NCBI GenBank assembly: GCA_905221605.1
Contig: CAJNDS010002188.1
Location: 496,001-560,000, forward strand
Source of the DNA: Symbiodinium natans
Taxonomy: Eukaryota > Sar > Dinophyceae > Suessiales > Symbiodiniaceae
Direction of reading: 5' to 3'
DNA: 64,000 nt
Below are positions 21,002-30,852 of this stretch, one piece after another. Positions within the stretch are counted from its first letter, which is position 1. Each line of letters starts with the position of its first letter. Under the pieces are notes generated by a model, which saw only the letters and a program-made list of their open reading frames with translations, was not told the origin of the DNA and made no database searches. A program made the translations under genes and the position numbers.

Positions 21002-21932
21002 TTGGCAAGTGTGTGGCTTTGAAGATTTGGAAGACATCCCATGGGAGGTCTGACCTACTTCAGCCCCAACCCACCCAAATTGCAGGAGCTTTGCCCTGCC
21101 AGAATCAAGGGCGAGACTATCCCCTCCGGAATCCATTCAGGGTGAGGCTTCTCCCCGTTTCAATCAGTGACGGTCTTTCGAGTCCGTTTCCAAACTGTGA
21201 GTGCCTCAGGGCACCAAAGAAATCTTGCATAGAATTGGATCATGATTTGATCGCATAAGGTTGCAGGTGTAAGAATGCAAGCAAGCAAGTGCTCAGTCCC
21301 GGCACATACCCAGATCCATCCATCGGAATATTCGCAGTCGTTCCGTTGGTCACCCTGCAGGACAAGCCGCCTTGATGTGGCTTTAGTACAGCCTGACACC
21401 GGTTTGGCCCCCTTGTTCGGTCTGTAGAGCAGACCGCTGGACCGGGTTTTCGGGCTCAGGAGCTTGCGGGTCTTCCACAGGCCCAACACGGGGTTCTCGC
21501 AAACACAGCGCCCGAAAGGATAACGTTAGAACCGGACCCTGAAGATCCTCACTGCTTGATGAGGGGAGGGAGCGCGCTGAGATGTTGGGGAACGGACGAG
21601 GATCCTAGTACTTTCCGGCCGGTTGTGGCCGAGGGCATGCTGCCCGGCATCAGTTTGGGGTTACCCGTGTTTGGCCTGCCGAGGATTTCCTTTGAGTTTC
21701 CTGCAGGGTGCTGTTGTTTCTCTCCGGGTGGTGCAAGCCCATCTGGAGGAAGCCTAGCGGCAGGCGTTGTTGTTAGGGACCAATGCTTGGCTGACGGACA
21801 GCCAGAGGCACCAGGTTGTGGAGGTTAAAGGCTGTGGCTCGGTGCCTGAAAGCCTGCCCAACTGCGATGCCCAAATCAACCAAGCCCTCCCTGCGTGCAA
21901 GTGGTGTGGGTTCTTCTGGAGCCGCTGGGGTT

Positions 21933-22084
21933 GAACCAGTGAGTAAGCGCGAGAAAGCTGGTTCCTCCTACCTGGTGAGTAATTCCCAGAAAACCAGGTC
22001 AGCATACGGGGCAAACAGGAGCTCAGAGCTGCTGCGGCATGGGTTTCTGGGGCCTAAGTGAGTAAGAGCGAGAAAGCTTAGGCC
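21933..22084 (+). other. stem-loop triplet, unit 2
   Basis: H1 has GAACCAG/CTGGTTC. H2 keeps its stem (ACCTGG/CCAGGT) although its loop has drifted. H3 at 22,051-22,084 is GGCCTAAG/CTTAGGCC, a perfect 8-bp stem. Relative to copies 3-5 (GGCCTAGG/CCTAGGCC) one pair has changed from G-C to A-U, which is a compensatory change. Confidence 0.8.
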
Positions 22085-22492
22085 TGCCCCGGAGGTTGGC
22101 GACTTTGCCAATCCACTTGTTTGCAGTTCGTACAGGCATAGCCCGTGTGTCGGTTCCAGACCTTCTGCCTTTTCTGAGTGAGCCGAATGGGTGAGTTTCT
22201 CCCCTGTACAGGCAGGGCTTATAGGGTAGGCAGTACAGACCAGGCAGTTCAACCTGCAGAACAAATGCCTAGGGCTTTGTACAGTGCCAAACCAGTGAGT
22301 AGCCGTGGCCGCCGAGCTTCTCGCGGAACTGGTTAAGCCCTCAATGCTTTCTCTCGGTGATCCTGCACATAGTTCGGCCGTGTTAAGCAGGCCAAGGTCA
22401 CCTCGAGAGTTTCTTTCAGTGCTTTGTTAATACTTCCCGGAACTTCGGTTCCGAAGAGCCTAACCTGGCTAGCGACGCAGTCCGCTTTCGAG

Positions 22493-25001
22493 TGATATAT
22501 GTGACTGGCTCAAGGTCTCGGCTCAACCCCGGTGGGGTGCACAGGTAGCAGAGCGGTAGCTGTGTGAACCAGCCTCGAGTCCCCTAACTGTTTTGGGTAC
22601 CAGGCCTGCTTTTTCACAGCCTTCATTTGAGCCATGTCCAGAGCACCTGTGCAGTCGAGACCCTCACTGCCAACAAGTGACGGGTTGGAGTCTTCTCACC
22701 CAACTTGCGTTGCAGAGAGCCAGAAGGAAGGCACGGCCCGACTGGAGGGTGAAGCAGCCCGGCTTGGGGAACTCTTCCCTTATGCGAGTCCTCTTACAGC
22801 CGGCTGTGGAGTTTCTCCAGCTTTGGAAGACCAGGTAAGAAGCTCGAGCAACCTGGCAAGTGTAGAGCGAACTTGGGCCCATAGAGCCAATTGTGGTCCC
22901 AGCCAAAGCAGGACTTTCCACCAAGCACTCTGCTTTCGCTGGCATCACAAGGGCCGGAAAGAGTGGCTGCTCCTCTCCGAGGACAGCAGCGTGTATTTTG
23001 TTCGCACCAGCAAATCCGGCAAAACAGTCCGAGCCGGACCTTGTGGGCAATGGAGATGCATGGAAGACCCAGCAGAGCTCCACGGGGGAACGGGAGGCGA
23101 CCCGCCCGTGCAGTGGCTTCGCCTTTTGAACTTCAATTGCACTGGCTGTGGTAACATTCCAACCCATAACCTCAACTTCGTGCCTGGTCCTGGGGAAAGG
23201 CAACCAGCGATCTTGTATGGAGAGGATGGAAGACGCATCGAGCTCCAATGTGCCCTTTGTCTTGAAAACTTCCTGGAGTGCACGTGGAGCTGGCCGAGCT
23301 TTGATCAAGCAGTCAGGAGACAGGTGTTTCTGGACGATGCCTCCCTGGCTGACTTGCGTCAGTTAGGTCACCAAGGTACGGAGCCCGTAGAACCTTCGCT
23401 GGCGCCGCTGTCTTCTGCAGCCAGCGCACATGGCTGGACCTTCCTTGAGGAAGGGTGTTCTCAGGATCTAGACTCCCCAGAAGAAGCGTGCAGCAGTGAT
23501 TGGCTTGTGTGTGGCTTTGAAGACTTGGGAGACATCCCCTGGGAGGTCTGACCTAATACGGCCCCAACCCACTCAAATTGCAGGAGCTATGCCCTGCCAG
23601 AATCAAGGGTGAAATGCTCACCCTCCGGAATCCCACTGTCACGGGTAGAGTTCCTCCCCGTTCAATCATTGACGGTCCTTTGAGTCCGTTCCCAAACTGA
23701 GTGCCACAGGGCACCAAGGATAATCTTGCATTGATTTGGGTCATTTAATGATCGCATAAGGATGCAGGTTGTACGAATGCAAGCAGACAAGTGCTCAGTC
23801 CCGGCACGCACCCAGATCCATCCGTCGGAATATTTCGCAGTTGTTCCGATGGACTCCCTGCAGGACAGGCCGCCTCGACGCGGCTTAGTTCAGCCTGACA
23901 CCGGTTCGGCCCCCTTGCTCGGTCTGTGCAGCAGACCGCTGAACCGGGTTTTTGGGCTCAGGTGCTTGTGGGTACTCACAGGCCCAACACGGGGTTCTCG
24001 CAAACACAGCGCACGAAAGGAAAACGTTAGAACCGGTCCCTGTTGATCCTCACAGGTTGATGAGGGGAGGGTAGCGCGCTGAGGTGTGGCAGGAACGGAC
24101 GAGGATCCTAGTACGCCGACCGTATGAGGTTTAGGGCATTTCCCTGCATCAGTTTGGGGTTACCCGTGTTTGGCCTGCCGAGTGCTTCCTTTGTGTGTAC
24201 CTGCAGGGTGTTTTTGTTTTTCTCCTGGTGGTGCAAGCCCATCCAGGAGGAAGCCTAGCGGCAGGCTTTGTTGTTAGGGACCAAAGCTTGGGCTGACGGA
24301 CAGCCAGAGGCACCAGATGTGGAGGTTAAAGGCTGTGGCTCGGTGCCTGAAAGCCTGCCAAACTGAGATGCCCAAATCAACCAAGCCCTCCCTGCGTGCA
24401 AGTGGTATGGGTTCCTCTGGAGCCGCTGAGGTTGAACCAGTTAGTAAGAGCGAGAAAGCTGGTTCCCCTCCCTGGTGAGTAAGTGCGAGAAAGCCAGGTC
24501 AGCAAACGGGGCCAACAGGAACTCAGTGCTGCTGCGGCATGAGTTTCTGGGGCCTAGGTTAGTAAGGGCGAGAAAGCCTAGGCCTGCGCCGGAGGTTGGC
24601 GACTTTGCCAAGCCACTTGCTTTCAGTTTAGTACAGGCATTGCCCATTTATCGGTTCCAGACCTTTTGCCTTTTCTGAGTGAGCCGGAAGTGGGTGAGTT
24701 TCTCCCCTGTACTGGCAGGGCTGATAGGGTAGGCAGTACAGACCAGGCAGTTCAACCTGCAGAACATTTTGCCTAGGGCTTTGTACAGTGCCAAACCAGT
24801 GAGTAGCCGTAGGCCGCCGAGCTTCTCGCGGAACTGGTTAAGCCCTCAATGCTTTCTCTCGGTGTCCCTGCACATAGTTCGGCCGTGTTAAGCAGGCCAA
24901 GGACACCTCGAGAGTTTTTCCTTTTCTGTGCATAGTTAATACCTTCCGGAACTTCGGTTCCGAAGAGCCTAACCTGGCTAGCGACGCAGCCCGCTTTCGA
25001 G
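22493..25001 (+). mobile_element. 2.5-kb unit, copy 3
   Basis: 13-mer at 22,493-22,505, body to 25,001 (2,496 bp). Carries an intact 305-codon ORF and the three stem-loops at 24,434-24,584. H3 there (24,551-24,584) is the perfect GGCCTAGG/CCTAGGCC form. The 3' end is the constant GCTTTCGAG. Confidence 0.92.
22634..23551 (+). CDS. unit ORF, copy 3 (305 aa, zinc-ribbon-like)
   Basis: Intact ATG-to-TGA frame of 305 residues; function unknown. Visible features: a Ser-rich N-terminal quarter (MSRAPVQSRPSLPTSDGLES); a middle part with FHQALCFRWHHKGRKEWLLL and SSVYFVRTSKSGKTVRAGP; two Cys pairs, C-T-G-C (FNCTGCGNIPTHNL) and C-A-L-C (LQCALCLENF), spaced as in a zinc ribbon; an acidic tail ending DIPWEV. 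There is no reverse transcriptase, nuclease or transposase motif. At ALEDQ a perfect splice-donor-like CAG/GTAAGA occurs, but the frame continues through it. Conservation of the frame in three of five copies suggests that it was coding until recently. A nucleic-acid-binding role is only a guess from the Cys pairs. Confidence 0.65.
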   Translation: MSRAPVQSRPSLPTSDGLESSHPTCVAESQKEGTARLEGEAARLGELFPYASPLTAGCGVSPALEDQVRSSSNLASVERTWAHRANCGPSQSRTFHQALCFRWHHKGRKEWLLLSEDSSVYFVRTSKSGKTVRAGPCGQWRCMEDPAELHGGTGGDPPVQWLRLLNFNCTGCGNIPTHNLNFVPGPGERQPAILYGEDGRRIELQCALCLENFLECTWSWPSFDQAVRRQVFLDDASLADLRQLGHQGTEPVEPSLAPLSSAASAHGWTFLEEGCSQDLDSPEEACSSDWLVCGFEDLGDIPWEV

Positions 25002-27429
25002 TGATATATGTGATTGGCTCAAGATCTCGGCTCAACCCCGGTGGGGTGCACAGGTAGCAGAGCGGTAGCTGTGTGAACCAGCCTCGAGTCCCCTAACTGT
25101 TTTGGGTACCAGGCCTGCTTTTTCACAGCCTTCATTTGAGCCATGTCCAGAGCACCTGTGCAGTCGAGATCCTCACTGCCAGCAAGTGATGGGTTGGAGT
25201 CATCTCACCCAACTTGCTCTGCAGAGAGCCAGAAAGAAGGCACGGCCCGACTGGAGGGCGAAGCAGCCCGGCTTGGGGAACTCTTCCCTTATGCGAGTCC
25301 TCTTACAGCCGGCTGTGGAGTTTCTCCAGCCTTGGAAGACCAGGCAAGATGCTCGAGCAGCCTGGCAAATCCAGAGCGAACTTGGGCCCATAGAGCCAAT
25401 TGTGGTCCCAGCCAAAGCAGGACTTTCCACCAAGCACTCTGCTTTCGCTGGCATCACAAGGGCCGGAAAGAGTGGCTGTTCCTCTCCGAGGACAGCAGCG
25501 TGTATTTTGTTCGCGCCAGCAAATCCGGCAAAACAGTCCGAGCCGGACCCTGTGGGCAATGGAGATGCATGGAAGACCCAGCAGAGCTCCACGGGGGAAC
25601 GGGAGGCGACCCGCCCGTGCAGTGGCTTCGCCTTTTGAACTTTAATTGCACTGGCTGTGGTAACATTCCAACCCATAACCTCAACTTCTTGCCCGGTCCT
25701 GGGAAAAGGCAACCAGCGATCTTGCATGGAGAGGATGGAAGACGCATCGAGCTCTACTGTGCCCTTTGTCTAGAAAGCTTCCTAGCGTGCACGTGGAGCT
25801 GGCCGAGTTTCGACCAAGCAGTTAGGAGACCGGTGTTTCTGGACTACGCTTCCCTTGCTAACTTGCGTCAGTTAGGTCACCAAGGTACGGAGCCCGTAGA
25901 ACCTTTGCTGGCGCCGCTGTCTTCTGCAGCCAGCGCACATGGCTGGACCTTCCTTGAGGAAGGGTGTTCTCAGGATCTAGACTCCCCAGAAGAAGCAGGC
26001 AACAGTGATTGGCTGGTGTGTGGCTTTGAATACTTGGAAGACGTCCCCTGGGAGGTCTGACCTAATCCGGCCCCAACCCACCCAAATTGCAGGAGCTATG
26101 CCCTGCCAGAATCAAGGGTGAGATGCTCACCCTCCGGAATCCCTTTGTCACGGGTGAAGCTTCTCCCCGTCCAATCAGCGACGGTCCTGTGAGTCCGTTC
26201 CCAAACTGAGAGTGCCATAGGGCACCACGGAGAATCTTGCATAGAATTGGATCATTTAATGATCGCATAAGGATGCAGGTTGTAAGAATGCAAGCAGAAG
26301 TGCTCAGTCCTGGCACGTACCCAGATCCATCCGTCGGAATATTTTCGCAGTTGTTCCGATGGACACCCTGCAGGACGGGCCGCCTCGATGCGGCTTTTGT
26401 TCAGCCTGACACCGGTTCGGCCCCTTTGCTCGGTCTGTGCAGCAGACCGCTGGACCGGGTTTTCGGGCTCAGGTGCTTGTGGGTCTTCCACAGGCCCAAC
26501 ACGGGGTTCTCGCAAACACAGCGCACGAAAGGATAACGTTAGAACCGCACCCTGAAGATCCTCACTGGTTGATGAGGGGAGGGAGGCGCTGAGGTGTGGC
26601 AGGAACGGACGAGGATCCTAGTACGCCGACCGTATGAGGTTTAGGGCATTTCCCTGCATCAGTTTGGGGTTACCCGTGTTTGGCCTGTCGAGGATTTCCT
26701 TTGAGATTCCTGCAGGGTGCTGTTGTTTCTCTCCGGGTGGTGCAAGCCCATCTTGGAGGAAGCCTAGCGGCAGGCGTGGTTGTTAGGGACCAATGCTTGG
26801 CTGACGGACAGCCAGAGGCACCAGATTGTGGAGGTTAAAGGCTGTGGCTCGGTGCCGCTGAGGTTGGACCAGTTAGTAAGAGCGAGAAAGCTGGTTCCCC
26901 TCCCTGGTGAGTAAGTGCGAGAAAGCCAGGTCAGCAAACGGGGCTAACAGGAGCTCAGTGCTGCTGCGGCATGAGTTCCTGGGGCCTAGGTTAGTAAGGG
27001 CGAGAAAGCCTAGGCCTGTGCCGGAGGTTGGCGACTTTGCCAAGCCACTTGCGTTCAGTTTAGTACAGGCATTGCCCATGTATCGGTTCCAGACCTTTTG
27101 CCTTTTCTGAGTGAGCCGGAAGTGGGTGAGTTTCTCCCCTGTACTGGCAGGGCTGATAGGGTAGGCAGTACAGACCAGGCAGTTCAACCTGCAGAACTTT
27201 TTGCCTAGGGCTTTGTACAGTGCCAAACCAGTGAGTAGCCGTAGGCCGCCGAGCTTCTCGCGGAACTGGTTAGGCCCTTTTTCTTCTCTCGGTGCTCCCT
27301 GCACATAGTACGGCCGTGTCAAGCAGGCCAAGGACACCTCGAGAGTCCCTTTTCCGTGCATAGTTAATACCTACCGGAACTCCGGTTCCGAAGAGCCTAA
27401 CCTGGCTAGCGACTCAGCCCGCTTTCGAG
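25002..27429 (+). mobile_element. 2.5-kb unit, copy 4
   Basis: 5' junction TGATATATGTGAT (last base differs), body to 27,429 (2,415 bp). It is shorter because about 85 bp are missing near 26,856, between GGTGCC and GCTGAGG, just before the stem-loops. H1 here is GGACCAG/CTGGTTC (a G-U pair replaces A-U) and H3 is perfect (26,983-27,016). Confidence 0.92.
25143..26060 (+). CDS. unit ORF, copy 4 (305 aa, zinc-ribbon-like)
   Basis: Intact, same length as copy 3, with scattered amino-acid replacements (for example DYASLANLRQ for DDASLADLRQ, and GFEYLEDVPWEV at the end). Both Cys pairs are kept. The donor-like site after ALEDQ reads CAG/GCAAGA here instead of CAG/GTAAG in the other copies; both forms are usable donors in dinoflagellates. 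Unknown function. Confidence 0.65.
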   Translation: MSRAPVQSRSSLPASDGLESSHPTCSAESQKEGTARLEGEAARLGELFPYASPLTAGCGVSPALEDQARCSSSLANPERTWAHRANCGPSQSRTFHQALCFRWHHKGRKEWLFLSEDSSVYFVRASKSGKTVRAGPCGQWRCMEDPAELHGGTGGDPPVQWLRLLNFNCTGCGNIPTHNLNFLPGPGKRQPAILHGEDGRRIELYCALCLESFLACTWSWPSFDQAVRRPVFLDYASLANLRQLGHQGTEPVEPLLAPLSSAASAHGWTFLEEGCSQDLDSPEEAGNSDWLVCGFEYLEDVPWEV

Positions 27430-28345
27430 TGATATATGTGACGAACGGACGAGGATCCTAGTACGCCGACCGTATGAGGTTTAGGGCATTTCCCTGCATC
27501 AGTTTGGGGTTACCCGTGTTTGGCCTGTCGAGGATCTCCTTTGAGATTCCTGCTGGGTGCTGTTGTTTCTCTCCGGGTGGTGCAAGCCCATCTTGGAGGA
27601 AGCCTAGCGGCAGGCGTTGTTGTTAGGGACCAATGCTTGGCTGACGGACAGCCAGAGGCACCAGATTGTGGAGGTTAAAGGCTGTGGCTCGGTGCCTGAA
27701 AGCCTGCCCAACTGAGCTGCCCAAATCAACCAAGCCCTCCCTGCGTGCAAGTGGTATGGGCTCCTTGGAGCCGCTGAGGTTGAACCAGTTAGTAAGAGCG
27801 AGAAAGCTGGTTCCCCTCCCTGGTGAGTAAGTGCGAGAAAGCCAGGTCAGCAAACGGGGCTAACAGGAGCTCAGTGCTGCTGCGGCATGAGTTCCTGGGG
27901 CCTAGGTTAGTAAGGGCGAGAAAGCCTAGGCCTGTGCCGGAGGTTGGCGACTTTGCCAAGCCACTTGCGTTCAGTTTAGTACAGGCATTGCCCATGTATC
28001 GGTTCCAGACCTTCTGCCTTTTCTGAGTGAGCTGGAAGTGGGTGAGTTTCTCCCCTGTACTGGCAGGGCTGATAGGGTAGGCAGTACAGACCAGGCAGTT
28101 CAACCTGCAGAACATTTTGCCTAGGGCTTTGTACAGTGCCAAACCAGTGAGTAGCCGTAGGCCGCCGAGCTTCTCGCGGAACTGGTTAGGCCCTTTTTCT
28201 TCTCTCGGTGCTCCCTGCACATAGTACGGCCGTGTCAAGCAGGCCAAGGACACCTCGAGAGTCCCTTTTCCGTGCATAGTTAATACCTACCGGAACTCCG
28301 GTTCCGAAGAGCCTAACCTGGCTAGCGACTCAGCCCGCTTTCGAG
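27430..28345 (+). mobile_element. 2.5-kb unit, copy 4b (5'-truncated)
   Basis: After the usual 13-mer (27,430-27,442) the sequence starts at GAACGGACGAGG, which lies about 1.6 kb inside a full unit. The remaining 903 bp run to the normal 3' end GCTTTCGAG. The ORF is absent; the stem-loop triplet (27,782-27,932) and the 3' hairpin are complete. A copy lacking its 5' part but with normal flanks is the usual product of incomplete reverse transcription. Confidence 0.92.
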
Positions 28346-30852
28346 TGATATATGTTCTTCTGGCTCAAGATCTCGGCTCAACCCCGGTGGGGTGCACAGG
28401 TAGCAGAGCGGTAGCTGTGTGAACCAGCCTCGAGGCCCCTAACTGTTTTGGGTACCAGGCCTGCTTTTTCACAGCCTTCATTTGAGCCATGTCCAGAGCA
28501 CCTGTGCAGTCGAGATCCTCACTGCCAGCAAGTGATGGGTTGGAGTCATCTCACCCAACTTGCTCTGCAGAGAGCCAGAAAGAAGGCACGGCCCGACTGG
28601 AGGGCGAAGCAGCCCGGCTTGGGGAACTCTTCCCTTATGCGAGTCCTCTTACAGCCGGCTGTGGAGGTTCTCCAGCCTTGGAAGACCAGGTAAGATGCTC
28701 GAGCAGCCTGGCAAATCCAGAGCGAACTAGGGCCCATAGAGCCAATTGTGGTCCCAGCCAATGCAGGACTTTCCACCAAGCACTCTGCTTTCGCTGGCAT
28801 CACAAGGGCCGGAAAGAGTGGCTGCTCCTCTCCGAGGACAGCAGCGTGTATTTTGTTCGCACCAGCAAATCCGGCAAAACAGTCCGAGCCGGACCCTGTG
28901 GGCAATGGAGATGCATGGAAGACCCAGCAGAGCTCCACGGGGGAACGGGAGGCGACCCGCCCGTGCAGTGGCTTCGCCTTTTGTACTTTAATTGCACTGG
29001 CTGTGGTAACATTCCAACCCATAACCTCAACCTCTTGCCCGGTCCTGGGAAAAGGCAACCAGCGATCTTGCATGGAGAGGATGGAAGACGCATCGAGCTC
29101 TACTGTGCCCTTTGTCTTGAAAGCTTCCTAGCGTGCACGTGGAGCTGGCCGAGTTTCGACCAAGCAGTTAGGAGACCGGTGTTTCTGGACTACGCTTCCC
29201 TTGCTAACTTGCGTCAGTTAGGTCACCAAGGTACGGAGCCCGTAGAACCTTTGCTGGCGCCGCTGTCTTCTGCAGCCAGCGCACATGGCTGGACCTTCCT
29301 TGAGGAAGGGTGTTCTCTGGATCTAGACTCCCCAGAAGAAGCAGGCAACAGTGATTGGCTGGTGTGTGGCTTTGAAGACTTGGAAGACGTCCCATGGGAG
29401 GTCTGACCTAATCCGGCCCCAACCCACCCAAATTGCAGGAGCTATGCCCTGCCAGAATCAAGGGTGAGATGCTCACCCTCCGGGATCCCTTTGTCACGGG
29501 TGAAGCTTCTCCCCGTCCAATCAGCGACGGTCCTGTGAGTCCGTTCCCAAACTGAGAGTGCCATAGGGCACCACGGAGAATCTTGCATAGAATTGGATCA
29601 TTTAATGATCGCATAAGGATGCAGGTTGTAAGAATGCAAGCAGAAGTGCTCAGTCCCGGCACGTACCCAGATCCATCCGTCGGAATATTTTCGCAGTTGT
29701 TCCGATGGACACCCTGCAGGACGGACCGCCTCGATGCGGCTTTTGGTCAGCCTGACACCGGTTCGGCCCCTTTGCTCGGTCTGTGCAGCAGACCGCTGGA
29801 CCGGGTTTTCGGGCTCAGGTGCTTGTGGGTCTTCCACAGGCCCAACACGGGGTTCTCGCAAACACAGCGCACGAAAGGATAACGTTAGAACCGCACCCTG
29901 AAGATCCTCACTGGTTGATGAGGGGAGGGAGGGCGCTGAGGTGTGGCAGGAACGGACGAGGATCCTAAGTACGCCGACCGTATGAGGTTTAGGGCATTTC
30001 CCTGCACCAGTTTGGGGTTACCCGTGTTTGGCCTGTCGAGGATCTCCTTTGAGATTCCTGCAGGGTGCTGTTGTTTCTCTCCGGGTGGTGCAAGCCCATC
30101 TTGGAGGAAGCCTAGCGGCAGGCGTTGTTGTTAGGGACCAATGCTTGGCTGACGGACAGCCAGAGGCACCAGATTGTGGAGGTTAAAGGCTGTGGCTCGG
30201 TGCCTGAAAGCCTGCCCAACTGAGCTGCCCAAATCAACCAAGCCCTCCCTGCGTGCAAGTGGTATGGGCTCCTTGGAGCCGCTGAGGTTGAGCCAGTTAG
30301 TAAGAGCGAGAAAGCTGGTTCCCCTCCCTGGTGAGTAAGTGCGAGGAAGCCAGGTCAGCAAACGGGGCTAACAGGAGCTCAGTGCTGCTGCGGCATGAGT
30401 TCCTGGGGCCTAGGTTAGTAAGGGCGAGAAAGCCTAGGCCTGTGCCGGAGGTTGGCGACTTTGCCAGCCACTTGCGTTCAGTTTAGTACAGGCATTGCCC
30501 ATGTATCGGTTCCAGACCTTCTGCCTTTTCTGAGTGAGCCGGAAGTGGGTGAGTTTCTCCCCTGTACTGGCAGGGCTGATAGGGGAGGCAGTACAGACCA
30601 GGCAGTTCAACCTGCAGAACATTTTGCCTAGGGCTTTGTACAGTGCCAAACCAGTGAGTAGCCGTAGGCCGCCGAGCTTCTCGCGGTACTGGTTAGGCCC
30701 TTTCTCTTCTCTCGGTGCTCCCTGCACGTAGTACGGCCGTGTCAAGCAGGCCAAGGACACCTCGAGAGTCCCTTTTCCGTGCATAGTTAATACCTACCGG
30801 AACTCCGGTTCCGAAGAGCCTAACCTGGCTAGCGACTCAGCCCGCTTTTGAG
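28346..30852 (+). mobile_element. 2.5-kb unit, copy 5
   Basis: The 5' junction is TGATATATGT followed by TCTTC instead of GAC, then TGGCTCAAG; body 28,361-30,852 (2,492 bp). Carries an intact ORF and stem-loops at 30,290-30,440, where H1 is GAGCCAG/CTGGTTC (G-U pair) and H3 is perfect. It ends GCTTTTGAG and is followed by TGATATATGTGAC and unique DNA. Confidence 0.92.
28489..29406 (+). CDS. unit ORF, copy 5 (305 aa, zinc-ribbon-like)
   Basis: Intact and closest to copy 4 (shares DYASLANLRQ), with the donor-like site CAG/GTAAGA. Both Cys pairs (CTGCG and CALC) and the C-terminal DVPWEV are kept. With copies 3 and 4 this makes three open versions out of five in the array. Unknown function; the features are those described for copy 3. 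Confidence 0.65.
   Translation: MSRAPVQSRSSLPASDGLESSHPTCSAESQKEGTARLEGEAARLGELFPYASPLTAGCGGSPALEDQVRCSSSLANPERTRAHRANCGPSQCRTFHQALCFRWHHKGRKEWLLLSEDSSVYFVRTSKSGKTVRAGPCGQWRCMEDPAELHGGTGGDPPVQWLRLLYFNCTGCGNIPTHNLNLLPGPGKRQPAILHGEDGRRIELYCALCLESFLACTWSWPSFDQAVRRPVFLDYASLANLRQLGHQGTEPVEPLLAPLSSAASAHGWTFLEEGCSLDLDSPEEAGNSDWLVCGFEDLEDVPWEV

Larger units (their letters stand above)
19997..22492 (+). mobile_element. 2.5-kb unit, copy 2
   Basis: Body 20,010-22,492 (2,483 bp) after the 13-mer at 19,997-20,009. It is closest to copy 1 in its shared sequence variants (for example the GTAAGT site and the 5'-half coding changes), which suggests that these two arose by duplication or from closely related templates. 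Confidence 0.92.

Noticed and set aside
22664-23308. Minus-strand ORF of 214 codons opposite the unit ORF (also in other copies)
   Set aside because: A shadow frame of the plus-strand ORF; it varies in length between copies, whereas the plus-strand frame keeps its start and end.
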